Shown here: in pieces, positions 43,310-52,297 of the stretch
Numbering within the stretch: position 1 is the stretch's first letter
Layout of the letters: the number at the start of each line of letters is the position of its first letter
Source of the DNA: Aquimarina spongiae
Lineage (GTDB): Bacteria; Bacteroidota; Bacteroidia; Flavobacteriales; Flavobacteriaceae
Reading direction: 5' to 3'
NCBI RefSeq assembly: GCF_900141785.1
Contig: NZ_FQYP01000001.1
Coordinates: forward strand, 496,001-560,000
Length of the DNA stretch: 64,000 nt
The notes under the pieces: generated by a model
The model's database searches: none
What the model saw: the letters and a program-made list of their open reading frames with translations, nothing else
Told to the model about the DNA's origin: nothing
Position numbers and translations under genes: made by a program

Positions 43310-46300
43310 ATGAAAAAAAACCGTTCGGGAGTTTTCTTGTCGAGAAAACATCTCATAAGAATTATGAAAATCTACTCGCTACTTATTTGTATTACCCTAT
43401 CGAAGTTATTTTCATTCAATACTTATTCCCAGAATATTTCGATTTCGTTAAAAGAAGTTACACTAAAAGTAGCGATCGAAGAAATTGAAGAAAAGAGTGA
43501 ATTTCGTTTCTTTTATAACAACAGTTTGATAGATATCTCCAAAAAGGTATCACTTACGGTGAATAACGAAAAGGTAAAAAGAATCCTAAACGATTTGTTT
43601 ACAGGAACAAATATTGATTTCAGTATTTATAAAAATCAAATTGTACTTTTTCCGCACGATGGAAAAACTTCAGAGGAAACCTTCAAAAAGGTTTTGGATT
43701 ATATTAAAAAGAATGCAGAGAGTTCTATCAAAAGGTCTACGATCCCGACTAATTTCAGTTTTGCTCAAAATCGAATTAGAGGGACAGTAATCGGATCAGA
43801 TGGTGTTCCTCTACCAGGTGTTAATGTTGCTATAAAAGGAACTAATAGAGGGGCATTAACCGATTTTGATGGGAACTACGAACTGGATGCCAATTTCGGA
43901 GAAACCATGGTATTCTCATATGTAGGATTTGTTACTCAAGAAATTAGTGTTGATAAGAATAGGATAGATGTCACCTTGCAAGAAGATGTTAGTACCCTTG
44001 ATGAAGTTGTGGTGGTAGCTTATGGTACGGCTAGTCGATCTTCTGTAGTGGGGTCAATTGCACAAATCGAATCCGAGGATATAGAAAGAAGACCAGTAAC
44101 TAATGTACTTACCGTATTAGATGGGGCAGCTCCTGGGGTAAAGATTACTCCAGCAAATGGGCAGCCAGGATCTAGTCCTGCTATACGAGTTAGAGGTTTT
44201 GGTTCTATTAATGCATCTAATAGCCCATTAATCGTGGTTGATGGTGTCGAATTTGTAGGTAATTTTTCCAGTCTTAATCCAAATGATATTGCCAACGTTA
44301 CTATACTTAAAGATGCAGCATCTACCTCATTATATGGGAGTAGAGCAGCCAACGGAGTGGTAATTATTACTACTAAAAAAGGTAAGAAAGGAAAAGATAC
44401 TTTTTCTATAGATATAAGTCAAGGTGTAAGTACAAGAAGTATAGGAGAATACGATAGATTAGATCCGGCTCAATATTATGAAGCCATGTGGGAAGCATTG
44501 CGAAATAGTCTCTCTATTTCTGGTAATACCCCTCTAGCAGAAGCAAATCAACAAGCAACCGATGAGATTTTTGATGAACTGGGGATCAATCCATTTAATG
44601 TGCCCAACAATCAAATTGTATTACCAGATGGGAATATCAATCCAAATGCCAGTTTGCGATATGATGATCTGGATTGGCAAGAACTTTTGGTACGCACAGG
44701 ATACCGCTCAAACTTGAATTTTTCTTATAGTGGTTCTAGTGAAACTACAGATTACTTTGCGTCCTTAAGCTATTTGGAAGAGGATGGATATATCATCAAT
44801 TCAAATTTTGAAAGAATTACAGGTAGGATAAATATAAATAGTCAACTACATAAAAATTTTAAAACAGGGATCAATTTATCAGTAGCTTCGTCAGAATCGA
44901 ATAATGCTAACGATGGAGGAAATACCAGTTTAGTAAATCCGTTCCGTACAACGAGATTAATTGCACCGATATATCCTGTGTTTTTACACGATGCTGATAC
45001 AGGAGCATTTGTTTTGGATGAAAATGGAAACAGACAATTTGATAGTAGTAATAGTAGGGTAGGAAGTTCTGCAGGAAGAAATGTAATTCAAGAAACGATA
45101 TTGAATAGGGATTCTGATAAGATATTTTCGGTAAATGCCAGAGCCTATACAGAGTTTAAGTTTTTGAATGACTTTACTTTTACATTTAACGCTGCTATGG
45201 ATAAACGTTTTTTTAGCAATATCCAGTTCAACAATCCAATAGTTGGAGATGGAGCTCCGGATGGAGTTGCGGAAAAAGATGAAATTACAAATACAACCAT
45301 CAATTATAATCAACTTTTGCGGTACAACAAAAACATTGGTGAACATGGTATAAGTGTACTTTTAGGACACGAAAGTTTTGATACCGAAAGAAACTTTTTT
45401 ACCGCAAATAGAAGAGGGCAAGTAGTGGATGGTAATATAGAATTGATCAATTTTACAACCACTCAAGATGTAGACTCCAACACTCGAAGATTAACACGAG
45501 AGGGATATTTCGGGAGTTTTAACTACGACTATCGGAATACGTATTATTTATCCGGTTCGTATAGAAGAGATGCCTCCTCAAGATTTAGCGATGGTAACCG
45601 ATGGGGAGATTTCTTTTCAGTTGGTGCCTCATGGAGATTGGATCAAGAAGCATTTGTTAGTAATGTAGATTGGATTAATTTATTAAAACTAAGAGCTTCA
45701 TACGGGGAGGTTGGTAATGATAACCTGCTAGATGCAGCTGGAGTAAGTGATTTTTATATTAGTCAAGGATTATTTGACCTTGGATTTAATAATCAGTTAG
45801 AAGGAGGTATTTTATCGGCTACTACAGGTAATCCAGATATCACCTGGGAAACCAATATTCAATCTGATGCTGCAGTAGAATTTGGATTTTTGAATAACAG
45901 AATTTCAGGAACGATCGAATATTATAGAAGAAAATCAAAAGACTTATTATTTCTAGTGCCAATTCCAACAGCTTCTGGTTTGGATACTAAACCCGATAAT
46001 ATCGGTAGCATGGTCAATAATGGTTGGGAGTTTGATTTGAATTTTGGGATCATCAATAGTGCAAATTTTGATTGGAAATTAAATATAAATGCTGCTACAA
46101 TAGCCAATGAGATTACAGAATTACCACAAGAAGAAATCATTAATGGTACTAAAAAATTAGTCGTAGGTGGCGATATTTTCGCCTTTTTCCTTAGAGATTG
46201 GTATGGGGTAGATCCAGATGATGGCTCTGGTTTGTTTGTGTTAGACCCAGAACTTGGTGCTGTTGGAGATAGTGATGTTCGAACAGCTACGGATGGAACC

Positions 46301-46837
46301 ATTGTGACCACCAATCAAAATAAGGCTTTGCGAGATTTTGTTGGAACTGCTGTTCCAGATTTGTTTGGAGCATTTACCAATACGTTTAGATATAAGAATT
46401 TTGATCTTGGATTTACATTTACCTACCAAATAGGAGGACAGACCTATGATACAAACTATGCTAATCTTATGGAATCTGGTGAGTTTGGAGTAGCATTAAG
46501 TACTGATATCTTGAGACGTTGGCAACGGCCAGGAGATATTACCGATGTACCTAGATTAGATGCAAATCAAACAGCTGCTTTTGGTGCGGCGTCTGATAGA
46601 TGGTTGGTGAAATCCGATTTTCTTGCGCTACGACAAGTGAATATGTCTTACAATTTTGACAAGGATTTGGTGAACAAATTGGGACTTGCAAATGCTAGAA
46701 TATATGTAAGTGGAGAAAATATTTTTGTAATTAATGAACGTAAAGGTCTTGAACCTGGTCAAAGGTTTAATGGTACTACATCAAACCGATTTACTCCTTC
46801 AAGAGTAATTTCATTAGGATTCAACGCAACATTTTAA
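43310..46837 (+). CDS. SusC/RagA TonB-dependent outer-membrane transducer with STN domain
   Basis: A 1175-residue SusC-family transporter. The N-terminal signal is followed by an STN (secretin/TonB short N-terminal) domain at about 45-112 (ISLKEVTLKVAIEEIEEKSEF, FFYNNSLIDISKKVSL). A CarboxypepD_reg-like domain is at about 155-230 (GSDGVPLPGVNVAIKGTNRG, DFDGNYEL, FSYVGFVTQEI), then the TonB-box region STLDEVVVVAYGTA. The plug is at about 245-355 (SSPAIRVRGFGSINASNSPL, LKDAASTSLYGSRAANGVVI), and a 22-strand barrel ends VISLGFNATF. The STN domain marks it as a transducer signalling to FecR and the ECF sigma factor. The substrate is unknown because no glycoside hydrolase, sulfatase or peptidase gene follows. 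Confidence 0.95.
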   Translation: MKKNRSGVFLSRKHLIRIMKIYSLLICITLSKLFSFNTYSQNISISLKEVTLKVAIEEIEEKSEFRFFYNNSLIDISKKVSLTVNNEKVKRILNDLFTGTNIDFSIYKNQIVLFPHDGKTSEETFKKVLDYIKKNAESSIKRSTIPTNFSFAQNRIRGTVIGSDGVPLPGVNVAIKGTNRGALTDFDGNYELDANFGETMVFSYVGFVTQEISVDKNRIDVTLQEDVSTLDEVVVVAYGTASRSSVVGSIAQIESEDIERRPVTNVLTVLDGAAPGVKITPANGQPGSSPAIRVRGFGSINASNSPLIVVDGVEFVGNFSSLNPNDIANVTILKDAASTSLYGSRAANGVVIITTKKGKKGKDTFSIDISQGVSTRSIGEYDRLDPAQYYEAMWEALRNSLSISGNTPLAEANQQATDEIFDELGINPFNVPNNQIVLPDGNINPNASLRYDDLDWQELLVRTGYRSNLNFSYSGSSETTDYFASLSYLEEDGYIINSNFERITGRININSQLHKNFKTGINLSVASSESNNANDGGNTSLVNPFRTTRLIAPIYPVFLHDADTGAFVLDENGNRQFDSSNSRVGSSAGRNVIQETILNRDSDKIFSVNARAYTEFKFLNDFTFTFNAAMDKRFFSNIQFNNPIVGDGAPDGVAEKDEITNTTINYNQLLRYNKNIGEHGISVLLGHESFDTERNFFTANRRGQVVDGNIELINFTTTQDVDSNTRRLTREGYFGSFNYDYRNTYYLSGSYRRDASSRFSDGNRWGDFFSVGASWRLDQEAFVSNVDWINLLKLRASYGEVGNDNLLDAAGVSDFYISQGLFDLGFNNQLEGGILSATTGNPDITWETNIQSDAAVEFGFLNNRISGTIEYYRRKSKDLLFLVPIPTASGLDTKPDNIGSMVNNGWEFDLNFGIINSANFDWKLNINAATIANEITELPQEEIINGTKKLVVGGDIFAFFLRDWYGVDPDDGSGLFVLDPELGAVGDSDVRTATDGTIVTTNQNKALRDFVGTAVPDLFGAFTNTFRYKNFDLGFTFTYQIGGQTYDTNYANLMESGEFGVALSTDILRRWQRPGDITDVPRLDANQTAAFGAASDRWLVKSDFLALRQVNMSYNFDKDLVNKLGLANARIYVSGENIFVINERKGLEPGQRFNGTTSNRFTPSRVISLGFNATF

Positions 46838-46850
46838 AAAAAAAGAAATC

Positions 46851-48338
46851 ATGAAAACATATAGAAGATTATTGATGTTCAGTATGGTTTTATCCGGTCT
46901 TGTATTTAATTCTTGCTCAGAGGATTTCTTGGATGAAACACCCACAGAATCAGTTTCTATAGAAGAAGCTACTGCAACAACTACCAACTTATTTACCATT
47001 GTTAATGGTATACATAGATCATTGTATATTAGGTATGGCTCGCAAGGGAGAACAGGAGTAGGAGCACTTATGTTACAAAATGAAGTGCTCGGGGATGATT
47101 TTGTAATGACTTCAAGAGCTAATGGTTGGTTTATAAATGCATATCAGTGGAATGATCATACTAATGCTGCAGATGCCGATGATTTATTTCCTTATAGAAC
47201 TTATTATAGAATTATTAGAAATGCTAATACAGTAATCAACGGAGCCGACAATGCTATGGGACCGGACGAAGAAAGAAATGCGGCCAAAGGGCAGGCTTTG
47301 GTATATAGAGCTTGGGCACATTTTCAACTCGTCCAGTTATATGGCATTCGATACCAAACGGGCCAAGTAAATGATCAAATGGGTGTACCTATTGTATTAA
47401 CTACTGCATTTGAACCCTTACCACGCTCTACCGTTGAGGAAGTGTATACTCAAGTCAACGAAGATCTGGATGAAGCTATCATACTTTTGGATGGATACGG
47501 TAGACCAAATAAATCTCACTTGGATCAGAGTGTAGCACAAGGATTAAAAGCTAGGGTGGCATTGGTACAAGGAAACTATGCTATTGCTGCGGATTTTGCT
47601 GAAATGGCCAGGGCTGGGTATCAGTTGATGTCAAGAGATGACTATTTTAATAATTTTAGTGATTACGAAAGTAATGAATGGATGTGGGGAAGCCATATCG
47701 TAGAAGATCAAAGTGATACCTTTGGTAATTTTGGAGCCTTTATTTCTCGAAACTTTAGTTCTTCTAACATACGGGGTAATCCAAAGGCTATTAATAGTCT
47801 ATTATATGATACCATGTCTGATACTGATGTACGAAAATCATTGTTCGATCCTACCGGAGATCATGATGTATTACCTCCTGGAATTGTAATTTCGTCAAGA
47901 CATCGTAAACGACCATTTACAAGTCAAAAGTTTATTGCTGAAGGAGTAGGAGATAGTAGGATGGATGTACCCTATATGCGAGTTTCTGAAATGTATTTGA
48001 TTGAAGCTGAAGCAAAGGCGAGATTAAATGATCCTACAGCCGCAGATGTTCTTTTGATTATTGGTGCTGAACGTGATCCTTCATATGCAAGATCAGTAAA
48101 TACAGGAACAGCTTTGGTTGATGAAATTTTGCTACATAGGCGTTGGGAATTATGGGGAGAAGGTTTTAGGTTTTATGACTTAAAACGAACAAATGCCGCG
48201 CTTAATAGAAATGGTGCAAACCATTCTACAACTCTGGCAGTCGTTTTTGACGTACCTGCTGGAGATAATAGATGGCAGTGGCTTATTCCTCAACGCGCAT
48301 TGGATGCTAACCCTTTATTAAGGCAAAATCCATTGTAA
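46851..48338 (+). CDS. SusD/RagB nutrient-binding lipoprotein
   Basis: A 495-residue surface lipoprotein with lipobox SGLVFNSC (Cys22), partner of the SusC 13 bases upstream. SusD landmarks: SEDFLDETPTESVS just after the Cys, RTYYRIIRNANTVING, NAAKGQALVYRAWAHFQLVQLYG (TPR-like helices), PRSTVEEVYTQVNEDLDEA, and the C-terminal RVSEMYLIEAEAKARLND, RRWELWGEGFRFYDLKR and IPQRALDANPLLRQNP. It should act as the lid over the SusC barrel. The ligand cannot be read from sequence. The transcript probably ends at the inverted repeat about 60 bases beyond. Confidence 0.95.
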   Translation: MKTYRRLLMFSMVLSGLVFNSCSEDFLDETPTESVSIEEATATTTNLFTIVNGIHRSLYIRYGSQGRTGVGALMLQNEVLGDDFVMTSRANGWFINAYQWNDHTNAADADDLFPYRTYYRIIRNANTVINGADNAMGPDEERNAAKGQALVYRAWAHFQLVQLYGIRYQTGQVNDQMGVPIVLTTAFEPLPRSTVEEVYTQVNEDLDEAIILLDGYGRPNKSHLDQSVAQGLKARVALVQGNYAIAADFAEMARAGYQLMSRDDYFNNFSDYESNEWMWGSHIVEDQSDTFGNFGAFISRNFSSSNIRGNPKAINSLLYDTMSDTDVRKSLFDPTGDHDVLPPGIVISSRHRKRPFTSQKFIAEGVGDSRMDVPYMRVSEMYLIEAEAKARLNDPTAADVLLIIGAERDPSYARSVNTGTALVDEILLHRRWELWGEGFRFYDLKRTNAALNRNGANHSTTLAVVFDVPAGDNRWQWLIPQRALDANPLLRQNPL

Positions 48339-48396
48339 TTAAGCCTTAATTAATAAACTGAATTATATAATTGTTTAGTTTGTGTTAGCCTTTTGT

Positions 48397-48435
48397 AATG
48401 AGTTCAATTGTTTTGTAAAAAACATTGGACTCATT
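48397..48435 (+). terminator. Inverted repeat after susD (possible terminator)
   Basis: A 12-bp stem with one G.T pair, AATGAGTTCAAT (48397-48408) and ATTGGACTCATT (48424-48435), with a 15-base loop. It lies about 60 bases after the susD stop. No T-tract follows directly, so termination is uncertain. Confidence 0.5.
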
Positions 48436-48536
48436 ATCAAAGTATTTTGATGATTAAAGCATTGCTTTATCCATATGCTTTTAAAAAACAAAGATTTTTT
48501 TAGATCTCTGGATGAATTAATCTGTACTTTTAAAAT

Positions 48537-49124
48537 ATGAAATTTCATATTCTAAAAGAGATGACTGTTTACCAGGATTTTTTGAGAATAAAAAAAGCTT
48601 GGATCAAACACGACCGTTTTGACGGAGCAAGTAGTGTTACGTATGATCGAGAATGCTTGGATAAAGGAGATTTTGCAACGGTATTACTATTTGAAAAAGA
48701 TACTAAGCAAATCATTCTCGTTAAACAATTTCGATATCCCAGCATTCATCATGGTGATGGTTGGGTTTTAGAAATTCCAGCTGGAGGAATAGAAGTAGGA
48801 GAGGATCATAAAGAATGTGCTATTCGAGAAGTATATGAAGAAACGGGATATGTAACCAAAAATCTTGAGCATATGGTTACCTGTTATACCTCACCTGGAA
48901 TTACTAATGAGCGCATGATTCTGTATTACGCAGAGGTAGATCAAAATGATAAAACTGGTGAAGGAGGGGGAAACACAAATGAAGATGAAGATATTCAGCT
49001 GCACAAATACAATATCTCCGAAATCAAACAGCTTTTACTATCAGGAACTATCAACGATGCAAAAACAGTCATTGCTTTGCAATGGTATTTACTTCATAAA
49101 ATAGGAGATAGATATACTATTTGA
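48537..49124 (+). CDS. Nudix hydrolase, ADP-sugar pyrophosphatase-like
   Basis: A 195-residue Nudix protein. The Nudix box GX5EX7REUXEEXGU is complete: GGIEVGEDHKECAIREVYEETGYV at about residues 82-105. The preceding FRYPSIHHGDGWVLEIPAG and the following CYTSPGITNERMILYYAEVD are typical of ADP-ribose/ADP-sugar pyrophosphatases (NudF-like), with the Pro-rich SPG about 15 residues after the box as in that group. It could act on ADP-ribose or a nucleotide sugar. It overlaps the 3' end of the convergent QEGLA-motif gene by eight bases and is not cotranscribed with susCD. Confidence 0.85.
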   Translation: MKFHILKEMTVYQDFLRIKKAWIKHDRFDGASSVTYDRECLDKGDFATVLLFEKDTKQIILVKQFRYPSIHHGDGWVLEIPAGGIEVGEDHKECAIREVYEETGYVTKNLEHMVTCYTSPGITNERMILYYAEVDQNDKTGEGGGNTNEDEDIQLHKYNISEIKQLLLSGTINDAKTVIALQWYLLHKIGDRYTI

Positions 49125-50274
49125 GATTGGTTAGGATAAAATCCAGCTTTTTATTAGTATTCAAATTTTGAGCAAAAGAGTCAGTAACATGCTTACTGCG
49201 ATTGGCGAGTCCCAGTTCCTGTAAGCGTAAGATACTATCTTTATTTTCTAAGGTCACTTTACCGGTAAGTAATAGATTCATATCTTGCTCAGAGTGGTAG
49301 TAATCATATACTTTCTTCAATCCGGTAAGGTATAAGTAATCTTTGGTAAATCCACCTCCTCGATGCACTCTGAGTGTAATCTGCCAGGCAGCTTCGCGAT
49401 CTAATTTGTATTGACTATATAACAAATCAAAAGTACCTTTAAAATCGTATCCTTTGATCAGACTATCAGCAGCAATAACTCTATAGGCTAGTTCTTTCAT
49501 TCTTTTCAAAGTCAAACTTCCTGACATGTATTCGCTAAATACTGCTAGCCCTTCCTGAGTTTCCGTATTGTTTACAAAACCATTAGAGAAAACTTTTAGG
49601 GGCTGACTTTTTCCATTAAAAGTAGTGACCATATGTACTCCAATTTCATGATTGGCCAAAACGTTTAACTCGTTTTCACTGAATTTGTAATTCCTTTTTA
49701 ATACCAACGTTTCAGAAGCGTTTAGTACCATGGCTGAAGCCGAGATATGCGTAGATTTTTTGATGTTAAAATCAAAATCATATCGTTCTGAAAACTCATT
49801 GAAATAATTTTCAGCTTCATCAACAGAGTACTTCTTGATCATACTGTCAGGAACAGGTTCGTCCTCAAAATGAAGAATAAAACGAGCATTTTCTACATCA
49901 CGCTCCTTAGGTGTTCCAAATACTTTTAAAGAATTGTAGTAAAAATTCTTTCCGCTCCCTATGGTTTCTATGCATTGTATCAGGCCAGAATATTCATAAA
50001 TAATATCCTGATATAATTTTCTGATCTGTCTATCCTCGATACGCTCTAATTTTTGATCAAAAAATAAGCGCTGCATTTTATAAGGGTTAAACTTGATCTT
50101 GCGATACTTAAAAGTGGGATTTTTACGGTATTTGCTAGTAAAAAACAGTTTTTTTTCCTGCTCAATATTCAAAGGATTAAGAAAATTGAGTAATTCAATA
50201 TTCTTAACCAGAAGATCCAAATTTTGATCGATCTTAAAAAGATCACTATAGGTAGCTACAACATCTTCAATCAT
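49117..50274 (-). CDS. QEGLA-motif protein (DUF1704, MATCAP-like metallopeptidase fold)
   Basis: A 385-residue protein of the DUF1704 family, known as 'flavohemoglobin expression-modulating QEGLA motif protein'. The zinc-peptidase motif HEIGVH (HExxxH; His209, Glu210, His214) is followed by TQEGLAVFSEYM, with the name-giving QEGLA, whose Glu is the likely third ligand. The eukaryotic relatives (MATCAP) are tyrosine carboxypeptidases that trim a C-terminal residue from tubulin, so a carboxypeptidase-type activity is plausible. It is the third gene of an operon after a GshB-like ATP-grasp ligase and an N-formylglutamate amidohydrolase-like protein (79-base gap). Substrate unknown in bacteria. 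Confidence 0.85.
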   Translation of the reverse strand: MIEDVVATYSDLFKIDQNLDLLVKNIELLNFLNPLNIEQEKKLFFTSKYRKNPTFKYRKIKFNPYKMQRLFFDQKLERIEDRQIRKLYQDIIYEYSGLIQCIETIGSGKNFYYNSLKVFGTPKERDVENARFILHFEDEPVPDSMIKKYSVDEAENYFNEFSERYDFDFNIKKSTHISASAMVLNASETLVLKRNYKFSENELNVLANHEIGVHMVTTFNGKSQPLKVFSNGFVNNTETQEGLAVFSEYMSGSLTLKRMKELAYRVIAADSLIKGYDFKGTFDLLYSQYKLDREAAWQITLRVHRGGGFTKDYLYLTGLKKVYDYYHSEQDMNLLLTGKVTLENKDSILRLQELGLANRSKHVTDSFAQNLNTNKKLDFILTNLK

Positions 50275-50353
50275 TATCTTGTCGTTGATTCTTTAAGGAT
50301 TCGAGAATCACAAACTAACTGCAAAAAATGCAGATTAACAAATAGGTTGGCAT

Positions 50354-51187
50354 TTAATCAATGAATCGGTCAAAAAATGATTTTGCGTGATCGGGGAGTA
50401 TAGTTTTTAGCTGTGTTTCTATAGCGTGAACTACTTCAGGATATAGAATGTAATTTAGCTCATCGCAATATATTTTCGAAAATTCTGTAGCCAACACCAA
50501 GGTATTCTCAAAGTTTGCGGTAATGTATTTTAGAAAATAACCATTTCCTTGAAAAGTGTCATTTATAGCTGCAGATGTTTTCTCAATATGTGGTAGCTTA
50601 ATGTTAGACAGTACATTACACCAGGTTTGGGCAAAAGCATCATATTTGGTGTGATCAATATTTTTGGTCCCCAAGTTAATAATAGGTACTTCTCGATCCC
50701 ATCGCCGCCAGTTGTACGAGTGCATATCATAAACGATTGCAGCTCCGTGTTTTGACTCGATTTTTGAAATCAAAGCCTGAACAACTTTGTAAAAATTATG
50801 ATGCTTTTCAAGAGATCTGTGTTTTACCTCTGCAGGTAATGGTGTTTTCCAAAGTTTTTTGCCCCATGCATCCTCATAAACTGCAATTTCAGGAGATCTG
50901 TTTAAATCATATTCAAATCTTGAGTCACATCCAGCAATAACAATAGGATGACTTTGCACCATTTGTCGGGTAGCAGGATCCTCTTCATACCAACGATCGT
51001 ATTCAGAATGTAGGCAGTACTCCCAAAGTTCTTTTCGAAATTGATGTCCATCGTGTACGGCTGCACACACATAATAGTCATAAGCCTCGATTTTCAAAGT
51101 AAAAGAATAGTCGTTGGAAACAGCATGGAAAGGTTCTTCCCGGTGTATTTTTTCAATAATATCCTCGATGGATAGTTTAAGCATCAT
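50354..51187 (-). CDS. N-formylglutamate amidohydrolase-like protein
   Basis: A 277-residue member of the N-formylglutamate amidohydrolase (HutG/Zn-hydrolase) family. Recognisable are the PFHAVSNDYSFTLKI start, YDRWYEEDPATRQMVQSHP, AGCDSRFEYDLNRSPE (Arg/Asp substrate block), the metal-site YDMHSYNWRRWD, and NLGTKNIDHTKYD. The expected zinc ligands His and Glu/His in this fold are compatible with AIVYDMHSY and LATEFSKIYCDEL. There is no other hut gene nearby, so histidine degradation is unlikely. It overlaps the upstream ATP-grasp gene by 11 bases, showing coupled translation. Its substrate may be a glutamate-capped or amidated product of that ligase. Confidence 0.82.
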   Translation of the reverse strand: MMLKLSIEDIIEKIHREEPFHAVSNDYSFTLKIEAYDYYVCAAVHDGHQFRKELWEYCLHSEYDRWYEEDPATRQMVQSHPIVIAGCDSRFEYDLNRSPEIAVYEDAWGKKLWKTPLPAEVKHRSLEKHHNFYKVVQALISKIESKHGAAIVYDMHSYNWRRWDREVPIINLGTKNIDHTKYDAFAQTWCNVLSNIKLPHIEKTSAAINDTFQGNGYFLKYITANFENTLVLATEFSKIYCDELNYILYPEVVHAIETQLKTILPDHAKSFFDRFID

Positions 51188-52208
51188 CTACAGTTTTTCT
51201 GAGTTTCGCTTTGCGATCGAATCTGTTTACGCGTTGCACTACCTTATCTTCGATAAAATCAACTACCTTTTCTTGTAGTCGTACTTTATATTTTTTATTG
51301 ATATAGGTGATTCCTCCAGGACTCATCACATTGACTTCAACCAACATTCCATTAATAACATCGATCCCTACAAAATACAACCCATCCTTAACCAATTTGG
51401 GTCCAATCTTTCTACATAGTTCTTTTTCGGTCTTTGTTAATGAGTGTTTTACTACAGAACCTCCGGCGGTTACGTTAGATCGGTGATCATCTTCCCCTGG
51501 AATTCTTCGCATGGCTCCAATAGGTTTCCCGTTGAGTAGTAGTATACGGACATCACCTTGATCGGCACCTTCTATATAATCTTGAAGAATTACATAGTTA
51601 CTAGATCCATCTTTGTTATCAATGTAGAAATCCAATAGAGATCTGAAACTACTCATCGCTCCTTTTTCGATCAGAATAACTCCAGAGCCACCAAAACCAT
51701 TCAAAGGTTTCAATATCATCTTATCGTTAGAAGCTTCTTTGATCATCTTGATCAAGTACTCCTTATTTTTAGTAACATGAGTTTTAGGAATAAAATGAGT
51801 TTCCAAATCGTCGAATGCCGCCGTATACAATTTATTATTTGCTCTACGGATACCATCAATATCATTCATGATAAAAACATCATCTTTTACCGAATCCAAA
51901 AAGTTTAGCATGATCATATCTAGTGGAGGATTACTTCGTAAAATAATCACATCAAATCCTGCTAGTGGAAGCATTTCATCTCTAAAAGAGGTTTTTGCAT
52001 GAAAAGATTTCATCGAAGAGGAAATCTTTTCGGTTCGATTGATCACTTTACAAAATGAATAGGTGACACTATCCCTAATCGTCAAATTATAGGGAGTAGC
52101 AAGAGCAACACCATGTCCTCGTTTAGCACATTCATGAATAAGTGTTAGGGAAGTATCATTTTCAGGATCTATTTCTTCCCATGGATACATTAAAAAGCAA
52201 ACATTCAT
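51177..52208 (-). CDS. GshB-like ATP-grasp ligase
   Basis: A 343-residue ATP-grasp enzyme with prokaryotic glutathione synthetase (GshB) architecture. Seen are the N-terminal domain (CFLMYPWEEIDPENDTSL), the DGIRRANNKLYTAAF link, the ATP-grasp KPLNGFGGSGVIL (flexible loop), LQDYIEGADQGDVRILLLNG, GAMRRIPGEDDHRSNVTAGG, and the Mg-binding FVGIDVINGMLVEVNVMSPGG. GshB joins gamma-Glu-Cys and Gly. Here the genome carries bshA for bacillithiol, and the operon partners are an amidohydrolase and a QEGLA protein, so another amino-acid or peptide ligation is likely. It is the first gene of the operon, with overlap into the next. Confidence 0.87.
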   Translation of the reverse strand: MNVCFLMYPWEEIDPENDTSLTLIHECAKRGHGVALATPYNLTIRDSVTYSFCKVINRTEKISSSMKSFHAKTSFRDEMLPLAGFDVIILRSNPPLDMIMLNFLDSVKDDVFIMNDIDGIRRANNKLYTAAFDDLETHFIPKTHVTKNKEYLIKMIKEASNDKMILKPLNGFGGSGVILIEKGAMSSFRSLLDFYIDNKDGSSNYVILQDYIEGADQGDVRILLLNGKPIGAMRRIPGEDDHRSNVTAGGSVVKHSLTKTEKELCRKIGPKLVKDGLYFVGIDVINGMLVEVNVMSPGGITYINKKYKVRLQEKVVDFIEDKVVQRVNRFDRKAKLRKTVDDA

Positions 52209-52297
52209 TATAGACGATTTTTGAATGTGAAAATTTACGTTTTTTATTAGAAAATCAAGAAAAAACCTAAAATAAAGTTTCTTCTCCTTTCAAACTA

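Noticed and set aside
43237..43488. 83-codon ORF overlapping the start of susC
   Set aside because: It runs in another frame over the SusC signal and STN region and shows no separate start signal.
45922..46314. 130-codon minus-strand ORF within susC
   Set aside because: The susC barrel sequence is well formed across it, and the antisense product is Ser/Pro/Asn-rich with no domain.
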